From Paenibacillus crassostreae (GTDB lineage: Bacteria > Bacillota > Bacilli > Paenibacillales > Paenibacillaceae), in contig NZ_CP017770.1 in NCBI RefSeq assembly GCF_001857945.1, positions 2,852,001 to 2,916,000 on the forward strand: a stretch of 64,000 nucleotides of DNA, in the 5' to 3' direction. Positions 1-9,748 of the stretch are shown here, piece by piece. A program made the translations under genes and the position numbers. Positions within the stretch are counted from its first letter, which is position 1, and every line of letters begins with the position of its first letter. Below the pieces are notes generated by a model that saw only the letters and a list, made by a program, of their open reading frames with translations, was not told the DNA's origin and did no database searches.

Positions 1-801
1 ATTGCTTTCCAAGATTATAAGCCAGCTAAAGGTTTTTCGGATCAGAAATGGGTTGGTCTAGAGCATTTCGGTTTCTTATTTCAAGATAAACATTTCTTAT
101 TAGTACTTCGGAATACATTAGCCATGAGCTTTATTAACCTTGTGTTAGGATTTTTTACAGCAATTATTCTAGCATTACTACTTAATGAGCTACGTAAGGT
201 GATGTTTAAAAGAGTTGTACAGACCATCAGTTATCTACCTCACTTTATATCATGGGTAGTTGCTGCCAGTATTATCACTACCGTGCTATCAGCAGACGGA
301 GGAGTTATTAACGAAATACTTATGTGGCTTGGTTTCATTGATGAGCCAATCCTGTGGCTTGGGAAAGGTGAATATTTCTGGGGAATACTCGGTGCTTCGG
401 AAGTCTGGAAGAACGTGGGCTGGAACACCATTATATACTTAACAGCAATAACATCAGTAGATCCATCCCTATATGAAGCAGCTGAGATCGATGGAGCTGG
501 ACGCTTCAAACGGATCTGGCATATTACACTACCAGGGATTAAACCCGTTATTGTTATTCTCATGATTATGAATATTGGTAATTTACTTGAATCTGGCTTT
601 GAACCGCAATATTTACTTGGTAACGGGATGAATATCGATTTCTCTGAGAACTTAGATATCTTCGTACTCAAATATGGTATTCAGATGGGTAACTTCTCAT
701 TATCTATAGCAGCTGGAATGTTCAAAACCGTCGTCAGCTTCATTCTATTATTCACTGCAAATGGCATCGCGAAAAAATTAGGCGAAGATAGACTGTTCTA
801 G
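1..801 (+). CDS. Sugar ABC transporter permease, LplB type (5' end outside window)
   Basis: The reading frame is open from the first base, so the gene is truncated by the window edge; about 266 C-terminal residues are visible. It is an inner-membrane permease of the binding-protein-dependent sugar transport family. The EAAEIDGAG loop near the C-terminus is the EAA motif that contacts the ATPase. The N-terminal visible part (IAFQDYKPAKGF) matches the start of LplB-type permeases, as in the paralogue at 52337-53305 of this window. A second permease follows 12 bp downstream, then xylanase, alpha-glucuronidase and xylosidase genes, so the substrate is inferred to be aldouronates or xylo-oligosaccharides. 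No ATPase is encoded nearby. Confidence 0.9.
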   Translation: MAFQDYKPAKGFSDQKWVGLEHFGFLFQDKHFLLVLRNTLAMSFINLVLGFFTAIILALLLNELRKVMFKRVVQTISYLPHFISWVVAASIITTVLSADGGVINEILMWLGFIDEPILWLGKGEYFWGILGASEVWKNVGWNTIIYLTAITSVDPSLYEAAEIDGAGRFKRIWHITLPGIKPVIVILMIMNIGNLLESGFEPQYLLGNGMNIDFSENLDIFVLKYGIQMGNFSLSIAAGMFKTVVSFILLFTANGIAKKLGEDRLF

Positions 802-813
802 GGAGGATTTATA

Positions 814-1740
814 ATGGCAAAAGCAAAGGAATTAAAGGCATACGCGCGTTTCAAATCCCCTGGAGACCGGGTATTTGACACCTTCAATATTATCATGATG
901 TTATTATTGGTCATAGTTACGTTATATCCTTTTATTAATACGCTGGCGGTATCTCTTAACCAAGCGAATGATTCACTTAAAGGTGGCATATATTTATGGC
1001 CACGAGAATGGACACTTGAGAATTACAAATATGTTCTTAAAGAATCATCGATTTACCAGGCAACCTTTATATCAGCGATGAGAACGATTATAGGTACGGT
1101 ACTTTCCGTTCTATGTTGCTCGATGGTAGCCTATACGATTAGCCGTCCGGAATATGTGTTACGGAAGTTTGTATCGCTTGCTTTTATTCTTACGATGTAT
1201 TTCAACGGTGGACTTATCCCTAACTTCTTACTTACACGTGAACTTGGATTGATTGGAACCTTCTCCGTGTATATTCTTCCGGGATTGATCGGGGTATTCA
1301 ACGTTATCGTTATCCGTTCCTTTATTGAAGGATTGCCTGAGGGTATTCTAGAATCAGCTCGAATTGACGGAGCTGGGGAATTCACAACGTTTCTACGTGT
1401 AGTTCTTCCATTGTGTCTGCCGGTTATTGCAACCGTATCACTCTTTACAGCTGTAGCTCAATGGAATTCATGGTTCGATGTATTCCTCTACAACTCATCA
1501 TATCCTGAATTAAGTACACTGCAATATGAGCTTATGAAGATATTACAGAACTCAGGTGCATCTATGAACTCTCAGGACTATTCATCAATGTTCTCAACAT
1601 CAAATGTAGCTAATCAAGTTACACCAACATCTATTCGTGCTACGATGACAATAGTTGCCAGTGTTCCGATCATTATGGTGTATCCATTCTTACAGAAGTA
1701 TTTTGTTCAAGGGATGACTATTGGTGGCGTGAAAGGCTAA
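814..1740 (+). CDS. Carbohydrate ABC transporter permease, YtcP/LplC type
   Basis: 308 residues, six predicted membrane segments, member of the MalG-like permease family. An EAA-type loop (ESARIDGAGE) lies at about residues 183-192, and the C-terminus has the usual YPFLQKYF...GVKG ending. It starts at ATG after GGGAGG, 12 bp behind the LplB-type permease, and is the second membrane half of the same importer. The gene for the intracellular xylanase follows within 30 bp, giving the order permease-permease-GH10-GH67-GH43. This matches the aldouronate-utilisation cluster of Paenibacillus sp. JDR-2. The substrate is inferred from context only. Confidence 0.92.
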   Translation: MAKAKELKAYARFKSPGDRVFDTFNIIMMLLLVIVTLYPFINTLAVSLNQANDSLKGGIYLWPREWTLENYKYVLKESSIYQATFISAMRTIIGTVLSVLCCSMVAYTISRPEYVLRKFVSLAFILTMYFNGGLIPNFLLTRELGLIGTFSVYILPGLIGVFNVIVIRSFIEGLPEGILESARIDGAGEFTTFLRVVLPLCLPVIATVSLFTAVAQWNSWFDVFLYNSSYPELSTLQYELMKILQNSGASMNSQDYSSMFSTSNVANQVTPTSIRATMTIVASVPIIMVYPFLQKYFVQGMTIGGVKG

Positions 1741-1768
1741 TATGTATCGACAGGAGGAGAGACTTTCT

Positions 1769-2782
1769 ATGACGACAGTAGGTAGGCGAAATGAACCGAA
1801 GTTAAAAGAGGTATTCGCACAAGACTTCCTGATTGGTGCAGCAGTGAACCCGAAAACGATTATAAGTCAGAAGGAACTACTTGCATACCACTTCAACAGT
1901 ATTACAGCAGAGAATGAAATGAAGTTTGAGAGTCTGCATCCTGCGGAAGAGACATATACATTCAATCAGGCAGATGAACTAGTGGCATTCGCTAAGAAGA
2001 ATGAGATGACAATGCGCGGTCATACGTTAGTCTGGCATAATCAAACAAGTGATTGGTTATTCGAAGGTAAGAATGGTCAGGCTGCTGACCGGGATACCGT
2101 GCTAGAACGGATCAAGTCACATATCGATACGGTTGTTGGTCGATATAAGAATGATATTTATGCTTGGGATGTTGTGAATGAAGTGATTGAGGATGAGGGC
2201 GAGGTACTTCTCCGTAAGTCGAAATGGCTAGATATTGTAGGTCCTGATTTCATTGCAAAGGCTTTTCAATATGCGCATGAAGCGGATCCGAAAGCATTGT
2301 TGTTCTATAACGATTACAATGAATCCAATCCGCTCAAGCGAGATAAGATTTATAAGTTGTTGAAATCATTGATTGATCAAGATGTACCGATTCATGGTGT
2401 TGGTCTTCAAGCACATTGGAATCTGTATGATCCATCGTTGGATGATATTCGTAGCGCTATTGAGAAGTATGCATCACTAGGTCTGAAATTACAGCTTACG
2501 GAGCTTGATGTATCTGTATTCCGTTTCGATGATAAGCGTATAGATCTGACAGTAGCACCGGAAGAGTTATTAGAGCTACAAGCAGAACGATATGAAGGAA
2601 TGTTCAAGATCCTGAAAGAATATCGTGATGAGATCACCTCGGTAACATTCTGGGGAGCAGCTGATGATTATACATGGTTGGATGATTTCCCAGTGAGAGG
2701 ACGTAAGAATTGGCCGTTCCTGTTCAATGAGTTGCATCAGCCAAAACCAGCATATAACAGACTTGTAGGACAACATAGTTAA
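1769..2782 (+). CDS. xynA2: Intracellular endo-1,4-beta-xylanase, GH10
   Basis: 337 residues when started at the ATG at 1769, which has AGGAGG 11 bp upstream; a GTATCGAC-containing in-frame extension back to 1742 has no usable ribosome site. No signal peptide is present, so the enzyme acts in the cytoplasm on imported aldouronates and xylo-oligosaccharides. GH10 landmarks are the HTLVWHNQ segment, the acid/base Glu in WDVVNEV (about residue 138) and the nucleophile Glu in LTELDVS (about residue 245). There is no carbohydrate-binding module. The symbol follows the JDR-2 aldouronate cluster, in which xynA2 lies beside aguA and xynB. Confidence 0.93.
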   Translation: MTTVGRRNEPKLKEVFAQDFLIGAAVNPKTIISQKELLAYHFNSITAENEMKFESLHPAEETYTFNQADELVAFAKKNEMTMRGHTLVWHNQTSDWLFEGKNGQAADRDTVLERIKSHIDTVVGRYKNDIYAWDVVNEVIEDEGEVLLRKSKWLDIVGPDFIAKAFQYAHEADPKALLFYNDYNESNPLKRDKIYKLLKSLIDQDVPIHGVGLQAHWNLYDPSLDDIRSAIEKYASLGLKLQLTELDVSVFRFDDKRIDLTVAPEELLELQAERYEGMFKILKEYRDEITSVTFWGAADDYTWLDDFPVRGRKNWPFLFNELHQPKPAYNRLVGQHS

Positions 2783-2837
2783 ATTGAAGCTTTAATTTAT
2801 TCATTGTAGTGAAGGACGGCGTAGCCGTATTGATCCG

Positions 2838-2864
2838 AAATGCCGGTCTTCGTGACCGGCATTT
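2838..2864 (+). other. Intra-operon stem-loop between xylanase and alpha-glucuronidase genes
   Basis: A perfect 11-bp stem, AAATGCCGGTC / GACCGGCATTT, closes a five-base loop. A smaller hairpin (ACGGC-GTA-GCCGT) lies just upstream at about 2816-2828. There is no T-run after the stem, so it does not look like a strong terminator. It may be an mRNA stability or processing element within the operon. Confidence 0.6.
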
Positions 2865-2903
2865 GCTATATAATGATTGCCTACCAAGGAGGAGAAAAAT
2901 AGT

Positions 2904-4994
2904 ATGGAAAGTACTTTGTACAAGGCGTGGTTACAGTATTCTGAGGTGAAGAATCCGGCTTCACGTGTGACGTATACCAAGCTTCTTGGGAATGTAGTTG
3001 TCGGAGTTGAAGCAACAGATGATGTTATGGATGCTGCGATTGAAGAATTAGCCCTAGCATCTGCTACGATGCTAGGGTTGACATCACAAGTGACAACCGA
3101 GCCAACGGGAGCATCGTATGTTCGAATTGGCACGGTAACCGATGCCATGGATTGGCTAGAATTGGCTGGAGATCATGAATCATCTGCGTCTATAAAGCAG
3201 GACTTAAAGGGGCTTTCAACGGAAGGATTTGTATTACGACAAATCGTAGAGAAGCAAGACAGCTATGTATTGTTAATCGGAGGTTCATCAAAGGGAGTCC
3301 TATACGGTGTGTTCCACTTATTGAGACTCATCGCAAAGGGTGTTGAGTTAGAGGGACTAGAGATCAGAGAAGAACCAACGAACCAGCTTCGAATGATCAA
3401 TCAATGGGATAATGCAGATGGCTCTATTGAGCGAGGATATGCAGGTACATCTATTTTTTATCATAACGGTGAAATTACAGAACATTTAGCAAGAATTAAA
3501 GATTACGCAAGGATGTTAGCATCCGTTGGTATTAACAGTATTGCTATCAATAATGTCAACGTACATGAAGTGGAGACACGTTTCATAACGCCTGAACTTT
3601 TACCTGATGTAGCAAGAGTAGCAGGAGTATTCCGTGAATACGGTATTTCACTATTCCTAAGTGTGAACTTTGCTGCACCTATGCAAGTGGGAGGACTTAC
3701 TACGGCCGATCCGCTTGATGAAGGAGTTCGCCTTTGGTGGCGTAATACAACGGATACCATTTATCGGAGTATTCCAGACTTTGGTGGATTCCTTGTGAAG
3801 GCTGATTCTGAGCACCGTCCTGGACCGTTCACTTATGACCGTGATCATGCAGATGGGGCAAATGTGCTTGCAGAAGCATTAGAGCCACATGGTGGAATTG
3901 TGATCTGGCGTTGCTTCGTATACAACTGTATGCAGGATTGGCGTGATCGTTCGACGGATCGAGCTCGTGCAGCATACGATCATTTTAAACCGTTGGATGG
4001 GAAGTTCAAGGATAATGTATTGCTACAAATCAAGAATGGGCCAATGGATTTCCAAGTACGGGAGCCAGCGTCCCCTCTATTCGGAACGATGAAGCAGACT
4101 AATCAGATGCTAGAGTTCCAGATTACACAAGAGTATACAGGACAACAGCGTCATGTATGTTATCTCGTGCCACAATGGAAGGAAGTTCTTGATTTCGATA
4201 CACATGCTAATGGTCAAGGTACGGAGGTCAAGCGAGTTGTAGACGGGTCTGTATTCAGTATGAAATATAGTGGAATCGCTGCGGTATCCAATATCGGTAA
4301 TGATGAGAACTGGACAGGTCATACCTTGGCTCAAGCGAATCTTTATGGTTATGGACGATTGATCTGGAACCCTGAATGTTCATCTGAAGACATCGCTGAA
4401 GAATGGGCTCGACTCACGTTCGGTAATGATGATCAGGTGGTAGGGATTGTATGTGGCATCCTGATGAAATCTTGGCCGATCTATGAGAGTTACACAGCGC
4501 CACTTAGTGTCGGTTGGATGGTCACCCCACATTACCATTATGGACCAGATATAGACGGTTACGAATATTCACGCTGGGGAACCTATCACTTTGCTGATCG
4601 AGATGGGATTGGGGTCGATCGCACCTTAGCGACTGGAACAGGATATGCGGCTCAGTATTTCCCAGAGAATGCAGCGATGTATGAGTCTATCGAATCATGT
4701 CCAGATGAACTGCTTCTATTCTTCCACCATCTGCCGTATAGCCATCAACTAGATTCAGGGAAGACAGTGATCCAACATATCTATGATACTCATTTCGCTG
4801 GCGCAGAAGAAGCGAAGCAGTTACAGAAGGCATGGTCTGAATTAGAGGGTAAAGTTGATGCGGAGCGTTACACGCAGGTATCTGAACGATTGGATGAACA
4901 AGCGGAGCATGCTCACCATTGGCGAGATGTCATTAATACGTATTTCTATCGTAAATCGGGTGTGTCCGATGCAGCAGGAAGAACGATTTATTAA
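2904..4994 (+). CDS. aguA: Alpha-glucuronidase, GH67
   Basis: 696 residues from the ATG at 2904; AAGGAGG lies 10 bp upstream, and the in-frame TTG at 2877 would place that ribosome site inside the protein. The enzyme releases (4-O-methyl)glucuronic acid from aldouronates. No signal peptide, so cytoplasmic. The general acid is probably the Glu in [10 protein letters not shown] (about residue 303). Asp in [10 protein letters not shown] (about 382) and Glu in QITQEY (28 residues later) have the same spacing as the Asp/Glu general-base pair of characterised GH67 enzymes. Length is typical for the family. It lies between the GH10 and GH43 genes and completes intracellular processing of glucuronoxylan fragments. 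Confidence 0.95.
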   Translation: MESTLYKAWLQYSEVKNPASRVTYTKLLGNVVVGVEATDDVMDAAIEELALASATMLGLTSQVTTEPTGASYVRIGTVTDAMDWLELAGDHESSASIKQDLKGLSTEGFVLRQIVEKQDSYVLLIGGSSKGVLYGVFHLLRLIAKGVELEGLEIREEPTNQLRMINQWDNADGSIERGYAGTSIFYHNGEITEHLARIKDYARMLASVGINSIAINNVNVHEVETRFITPELLPDVARVAGVFREYGISLFLSVNFAAPMQVGGLTTADPLDEGVRLWWRNTTDTIYRSIPDFGGFLVKADSEHRPGPFTYDRDHADGANVLAEALEPHGGIVIWRCFVYNCMQDWRDRSTDRARAAYDHFKPLDGKFKDNVLLQIKNGPMDFQVREPASPLFGTMKQTNQMLEFQITQEYTGQQRHVCYLVPQWKEVLDFDTHANGQGTEVKRVVDGSVFSMKYSGIAAVSNIGNDENWTGHTLAQANLYGYGRLIWNPECSSEDIAEEWARLTFGNDDQVVGIVCGILMKSWPIYESYTAPLSVGWMVTPHYHYGPDIDGYEYSRWGTYHFADRDGIGVDRTLATGTGYAAQYFPENAAMYESIESCPDELLLFFHHLPYSHQLDSGKTVIQHIYDTHFAGAEEAKQLQKAWSELEGKVDAERYTQVSERLDEQAEHAHHWRDVINTYFYRKSGVSDAAGRTIY

Positions 4995-5027
4995 AGGCAT
5001 ATCGCCAGAATCAGGAGAGGACAAACC

Positions 5028-6632
5028 ATGAGCGTATTGCAAACTTATACGAACCCAGTCTTATCTGGGTTCTATCCAGATCCAAGTGTGATTCGTGTCA
5101 ATGATGATTATTATTTGGCAGTAAGTTCTTTTGAATATTACCCAGGTCTACCGATCTTTCATAGTCGAGATCTGATTCACTGGGAACAAATAGGCCATGC
5201 ACTTATACGCAAGAGTCAGCTTGATATGTCTAGCAGACAAAGTTCTCAAGGCATATACGCACCTACACTACGTTATCATGAAGGTGTCTTTTACCTGATT
5301 ACGACAGATGTCTATGGTATTGGAAACTTCTATATTACGGCAGAGAAACCTGAAGGTCCTTGGTCTGATCCTATCTTGATTCCCTATGGTAATATTGATC
5401 CATCTTTATTCTTCGATGATGACGGCAAGGTATATGTAACTGCACAGAATGGTACAGATGTTGAGTCGCATATTATCCAATATGAGATTGATATTAAGAC
5501 AGGCAAGGCGTTAAGTGAACCTGTTGTTGTTGCGCGAGGTGACGGTGGTGTATGGACTGAAGGACCTCATCTTTATCGAATGAAGGGTTTCTATTATCTG
5601 ACTTGTGCATGTGGGGGTACGGGCTCAGATCATCGTGCACTCGTATATCGATCTGTGAATCCTTACGGTCCATTTGAAATAATGCCACATCCGATGTTGA
5701 CTCATAATCAACTTCCGAATCACCCTATTCAGAATCTCGGACATGCTGAGCTTGTTGAAGACGCTGAGGGGAATTGGTGGACGATGTTCCTTGCGGTCCG
5801 TCCCGTAGATGGGCAATACAGTGTTCTGGGTCGAGAGACATTCCTTGCGCCAGTAACATGGAGTGAAGATGGTTGGCCGATGGTGGATAATAATGAAGGC
5901 ACTGTGCAATTTGAAATGACTGTGGTTCGGTCAGATCAGAATGCAGAAGGGAATCTTTTCGATGAGCAGCCATTGCATACATCTCAGGTAGGTGATGCAA
6001 TTGCGTCTACCTCAGGGTCTGGCTTAACAAGTTGGAGAGATGATTTTGATGAGGAGCAACTGAATCATCGGTGGGCATTCATTCGCACGCTTCAAGCAGA
6101 ACGAGTATCGCTAAGTGAATCACCGGGGCAACTTACACTTAAGGGTAATAGACATTCCCTCAAGGATGCGGAGCCCTCTCTATTCATCGGTGTACGGCAA
6201 CAACATCGTTGCATGTCGGTAACGACTGAACTTTGTTTCGCACCGGATGTGGATGGAGAGGAAGCTGGAATCGCTGTACGGTTGAACGAACAAGGACATC
6301 TAACGCTGGGTATTCGGATGGCTAATGGAACCCGTGTTCTAACAGCTGCTGCAGTGGATCGGGGGGAAGTCTCGATATTATCAGAGGTACCCGTGACTGG
6401 CGAACGGATTTGGTTGCGGATCACGGCTAATGAATGGGAGTATCAACTTAACTATTCTAATGACGGAACTACCTGGTGGAATACTATTGCTCATGCAGCG
6501 GCCCATATTGTATCTCCAGAACGAAATGGCGGATTTACAGGTGCTTTAGTTGGCTTATATGCTACGGGAAATGGTGTGGATAGTCAGACTTCAGCTTTCT
6601 ATGATTACTTCGACTATAAGATTTCAGAGTAA
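5028..6632 (+). CDS. xynB: Beta-xylosidase (arabinofuranosidase-like), GH43
   Basis: 534 residues, started at ATG after AGGAGAGG, 33 bp behind aguA. The N-terminal ~300 residues are a GH43 five-bladed propeller: general base Asp18 in FYPDPS, pKa-modulating Asp124 in NIDPSLFF, general acid Glu178 in WTEGPHLY. The C-terminal ~200 residues form the beta-sandwich typical of GH43 xylosidases of the XynB3 type. No signal peptide. Expected to release xylose from short xylo-oligosaccharides made by the GH10 and GH67 enzymes. Last gene of the operon, followed by a hairpin terminator. Confidence 0.94.
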   Translation: MSVLQTYTNPVLSGFYPDPSVIRVNDDYYLAVSSFEYYPGLPIFHSRDLIHWEQIGHALIRKSQLDMSSRQSSQGIYAPTLRYHEGVFYLITTDVYGIGNFYITAEKPEGPWSDPILIPYGNIDPSLFFDDDGKVYVTAQNGTDVESHIIQYEIDIKTGKALSEPVVVARGDGGVWTEGPHLYRMKGFYYLTCACGGTGSDHRALVYRSVNPYGPFEIMPHPMLTHNQLPNHPIQNLGHAELVEDAEGNWWTMFLAVRPVDGQYSVLGRETFLAPVTWSEDGWPMVDNNEGTVQFEMTVVRSDQNAEGNLFDEQPLHTSQVGDAIASTSGSGLTSWRDDFDEEQLNHRWAFIRTLQAERVSLSESPGQLTLKGNRHSLKDAEPSLFIGVRQQHRCMSVTTELCFAPDVDGEEAGIAVRLNEQGHLTLGIRMANGTRVLTAAAVDRGEVSILSEVPVTGERIWLRITANEWEYQLNYSNDGTTWWNTIAHAAAHIVSPERNGGFTGALVGLYATGNGVDSQTSAFYDYFDYKISE

Positions 6633-6642
6633 TATGTATAAA

Positions 6643-6677
6643 TAGATACCATCCTTGAAAAGGGAAGGTGTCTATTT
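6643..6677 (+). terminator. Rho-independent terminator of the aldouronate operon
   Basis: AGATACC...GGTGTCT stem with inner CCTT/AAGG pairs, followed by ATTTTTC, placed 11 bp after the GH43 stop codon. Confidence 0.65.
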
Positions 6678-6807
6678 TTCTATTGCTTCTACCCAAGAAG
6701 TTCTGAAATATTTACCTAATTTCGAGTATACTAGAGTATATATGGTAGGCAATTCGTGGAAACCTATATCCATAAGGTAAATAATTTAGAATAGAAGAGG
6801 TCAAAAC

Positions 6808-8256
6808 ATGAGCAATCAGGAATTTACAGACTATACATTGAGTGAAGAAATAGTACGAGCACTAGATAGCTTAGGATATCATCAACCAACAGAAGTACAA
6901 CGCGAAGTGATTCCGATGGCTTTAGACAGACAGGATCTTGTCGTGAAATCGCAAACGGGTAGCGGGAAGACGGCATCTTTTGGTATTCCGATTTGTGATA
7001 TGGTGGATTGGAAAGAGAATAAGCCGCAGGCGTTGATCTTAACCCCTACGCGTGAGTTAGCAGTGCAAGTAACAGAGGATATTACGAATATTGGACGCTT
7101 CAAACGAATTAAAGCAACGCCACTTTATGGTAAATCGCCTTATGCGAAACAAACGGCCGAGTTGAAACAGAAAAGTCATGTGGTGGTTGGGACACCTGGT
7201 CGTGTGTTAGATCATATTGAAAGAGGAACGTTTGTACTTGATCGTTTAGAATATCTTGTCATCGATGAGGCAGATGAAATGTTGAATATGGGATTCATTC
7301 AGCAGGTAGAGTCCATTATTGAGAAGCTACCGAAAGAACGAATGACCATGTTGTTCTCAGCAACGTTACCGAAGGATGTAGAGAAACTTTGTTATAAATA
7401 TATGAGCAATCCAGTTGTTGTAGAGATTAAAGCTACAGGGATTACGACGGAAACCATCGAGCATTCTTTATATGAAGTGCGAGAATCAGAGAAATTCAGC
7501 TTGCTCAAGGATATAACGGTTGTTGAGAATCCAGATAGTTGTATTATATTCTGCCGGACACAAGAGCATGTGAATCAAGTGAGTGAACAATTAACCAATG
7601 CTAACTATACTTCTGCCAAAATCCATGGAGGTATGCTCCAAGAGGATCGATTTGAAGTCATGAATGATTTCAGAAGAGGTCAATTCCGCTATCTGGTAGC
7701 TACGGATGTTGCTGCGAGAGGGATCGATATTGATAATATCACGCATGTCATTAACTATGATCTACCGATGGAGAAGGAAAGTTATGTACATCGTACAGGA
7801 AGAACGGGCCGTGCCGGTAAGAAGGGTAAAGCAATCTCATTCGTCACCCCTTATGAAGAGAAGTTCCTGACTGAAATAGAGGATTATATTGGGTTTGCTA
7901 TCAATAAGGTGAATCCTCCTTCCAAAGGTGATGTAACGTATAAAATGGCATCTTTTCAGGGGAAAATGGGAATCGAGCCAACTCCGAAACAAGCGAAAAA
8001 TGAACAATTAAATAAAGAAATTACGAAGCTATATTTCAATGGCGGTAAGAAAAAGAAGATCAGAGCGGTAGACTTCGTTGGTACCATTGCCAAAATTGAA
8101 GGCGTGACAGCCGATGATATAGGTATCATTACGATTCAAGATAATGTATCTTATGTTGAAATATTGAATGGTAAGGGCCCGTTAGTTCTTCAAGTGATGA
8201 AGGATACGACGATTAAAGGTAAACTGTTGAAGGTTCATATTGCGAATAAGAAGTAG
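6808..8256 (+). CDS. dbpA: DEAD-box ATP-dependent RNA helicase DbpA/YxiN
   Basis: 482 residues. Two RecA-like domains carry all classical motifs: Q-motif region [11 protein letters not shown], Walker [21 protein letters not shown], Walker B DEAD, SAT, then [10 protein letters not shown] and [10 protein letters not shown]. The last ~75 residues form the DbpA-type RNA-binding domain, which in DbpA/YxiN recognises hairpin 92 of 23S rRNA and targets the helicase to ribosome assembly. Start ATG with AGAGGT upstream. Monocistronic, ended by a very strong hairpin at 8271-8322. Confidence 0.94.
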   Translation: MSNQEFTDYTLSEEIVRALDSLGYHQPTEVQREVIPMALDRQDLVVKSQTGSGKTASFGIPICDMVDWKENKPQALILTPTRELAVQVTEDITNIGRFKRIKATPLYGKSPYAKQTAELKQKSHVVVGTPGRVLDHIERGTFVLDRLEYLVIDEADEMLNMGFIQQVESIIEKLPKERMTMLFSATLPKDVEKLCYKYMSNPVVVEIKATGITTETIEHSLYEVRESEKFSLLKDITVVENPDSCIIFCRTQEHVNQVSEQLTNANYTSAKIHGGMLQEDRFEVMNDFRRGQFRYLVATDVAARGIDIDNITHVINYDLPMEKESYVHRTGRTGRAGKKGKAISFVTPYEEKFLTEIEDYIGFAINKVNPPSKGDVTYKMASFQGKMGIEPTPKQAKNEQLNKEITKLYFNGGKKKKIRAVDFVGTIAKIEGVTADDIGIITIQDNVSYVEILNGKGPLVLQVMKDTTIKGKLLKVHIANKK

Positions 8257-8270
8257 AAGCATATTTAAGA

Positions 8271-8322
8271 AGGCACTATCCGAAACGTAGAATATTCTAC
8301 GTTTCGGATGGCGCCTTTTTTT
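8271..8322 (+). terminator. Strong terminator between convergent genes
   Basis: ATCCGAAACGTAGAAT is directly followed by its exact inverse (16 bp each arm), flanked by AAGGC/GCCTT and then TTTTTTT. It lies between the helicase gene and the convergent serine hydrolase gene. Confidence 0.9.
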
Positions 8323-8339
8323 AATAAATATATGAAAGT

Positions 8340-9497
8340 TTACAATTCCTCAATAGCTGCCAGGACGGCATTATTGATATAATCGGTGTACATATTTTTA
8401 AAAGGTTTTTGGAGGTCTCTCTCCACGGTAAAGTGAATGATGGCAATGTCATATACAGGGTCTACAGCAACGAATACGCCCGCCGCACCCCAATGGGAAT
8501 AGGCTTGTGGAGAGAATAAATCCCCACCGTCTTTCTTGGTACCATTAATGCCCCAACCGTATCCCCAATAGGCTTCTGGAAAAGTCTCATCCCGATATTC
8601 TGAAGCTACCCCCGGGATATGGTTCTTAGTCATTTCTATGACAGATATTGGACTTAACACTCGTTGCCCGTTATAGATTCCTTTATTCAAGAACATTTGT
8701 GCAAATATACATAAGTCCATGGCTGTTGAATAGATGCCACCTGCAGCTGAGACAGAATTGATACTTGATTCTGTCTCGATCCATTCAGCGCACGGATCGT
8801 TAGGGGAACGTTTGACGATGCGATACCTTTCTGCATGAGGTACGTTGAAGAAGGAATCTTTCATACCCAATGGCTCGAAAATGTACTTCTGCACAAATTG
8901 CGGGTAGGAGATGCCACTAACCCGACGGATGATCTCACCGAGTAGTTCATAGCCATATCCCCAATAGGACATGACTTCTCCTGGTTTCCTCCAGAGGGGA
9001 ACTTCGTAACCAAGGTTGAGCCGGGTATGAATATACTCGTCCTGATTCTCATCTCGTGGAGGAATGGATATAGAAGAATGATTCTGGTCAATATAGGTTG
9101 AGAGATCTTCATCACGAATCCCTGATGTATGAGTAAGTAGGTGATAGATGCGGATATCTTCTTTACCCTTACCTTTGAATTCTGGAATATAATCCATAAC
9201 GGGTCTATTCAGCCCGATTACACCTTGCTCGACGAGCATCATGATGCAAGTTGCGGTAAACACTTTTGTAATGGAACACAGAGGAAATAAAGCCAGTTCA
9301 TCGAGAACAGGCGATACTGGATTTGGTGTTAAATGCCCATAGGCTTGATGAGTAACGATTACGCCTCTTCTTGCCGCTACAATAACCTCTGCAGATGTGA
9401 TATGATCCACTACCATACTCTCAGCTAATTCGTTAACCAAAGATACTCTAGCTGTAGACATTCCAACTTCCTCGGGTAATCCAGGTTGTAGTTGCAT
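8340..9497 (-). CDS. Serine hydrolase of the beta-lactamase (class C / EstB) family
   Basis: 385 residues, start ATG with AAGGAGTGA upstream on the minus strand. The nucleophile motif SxxK is Ser75-Ile-Thr-Lys78 (LCSITKVFTA), and a C-terminal SHWGAAG matches the HxG region. The usual YxN motif reads Tyr-Trp-Gly (SYWGYGYELLG), so the Asn is replaced. No signal peptide is visible, which suggests a cytoplasmic esterase or peptidase-like enzyme rather than a secreted beta-lactamase. Substrate unknown. Monocistronic and convergent with the helicase gene. Confidence 0.85.
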   Translation of the reverse strand: MQLQPGLPEEVGMSTARVSLVNELAESMVVDHITSAEVIVAARRGVIVTHQAYGHLTPNPVSPVLDELALFPLCSITKVFTATCIMMLVEQGVIGLNRPVMDYIPEFKGKGKEDIRIYHLLTHTSGIRDEDLSTYIDQNHSSISIPPRDENQDEYIHTRLNLGYEVPLWRKPGEVMSYWGYGYELLGEIIRRVSGISYPQFVQKYIFEPLGMKDSFFNVPHAERYRIVKRSPNDPCAEWIETESSINSVSAAGGIYSTAMDLCIFAQMFLNKGIYNGQRVLSPISVIEMTKNHIPGVASEYRDETFPEAYWGYGWGINGTKKDGGDLFSPQAYSHWGAAGVFVAVDPVYDIAIIHFTVERDLQKPFKNMYTDYINNAVLAAIEEL

Positions 9498-9671
9498 CGA
9501 ATAGATTCACTCCTTCTAACATCCAATTTAACCCATTTACAATAGTATAATTTAAATATAATTAACAATCAATGAAGTTATTTATATAAATATTAATAAT
9601 ATTAGAAAACTATAATTTGATGAAAAATGGACATAAATAAGACGAGAATCTAGCTATCTATATGATGTTTA

Positions 9672-9700
9672 CTCTAGTACAATATTTAAATTAACTAGAG
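9672..9700. promoter_or_regulatory. Inverted repeat in the leader upstream of the symporter gene
   Basis: CTCTAGT and ACTAGAG are spaced by 15 bp in a very A+T-rich 250-bp intergenic region, about 50 bp before the symporter start. It may be a protein-binding site or a small RNA hairpin. No riboswitch or T-box signature was found here. Confidence 0.35.
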
Positions 9701-9748
9701 AACTTAGCGTATGACTAGGTCGAATATTAATAGGGGAGAGTGGGAGAT

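Noticed and set aside
240-671. 143-codon frame antisense to the first permease
   Set aside because: Lies wholly inside a well-supported permease gene, has no ribosome site and no family resemblance; a shadow frame.
6092-6424. 110-codon minus-strand frame inside the GH43 gene
   Set aside because: Low-complexity Ser/Arg/Pro-rich product, antisense to a conserved gene.
9500-9740. Possible T-box or riboswitch in the symporter leader
   Set aside because: No specifier/antiterminator TGGNACC-type sequence and no known aptamer blocks, only A+T-rich DNA and an inverted repeat.
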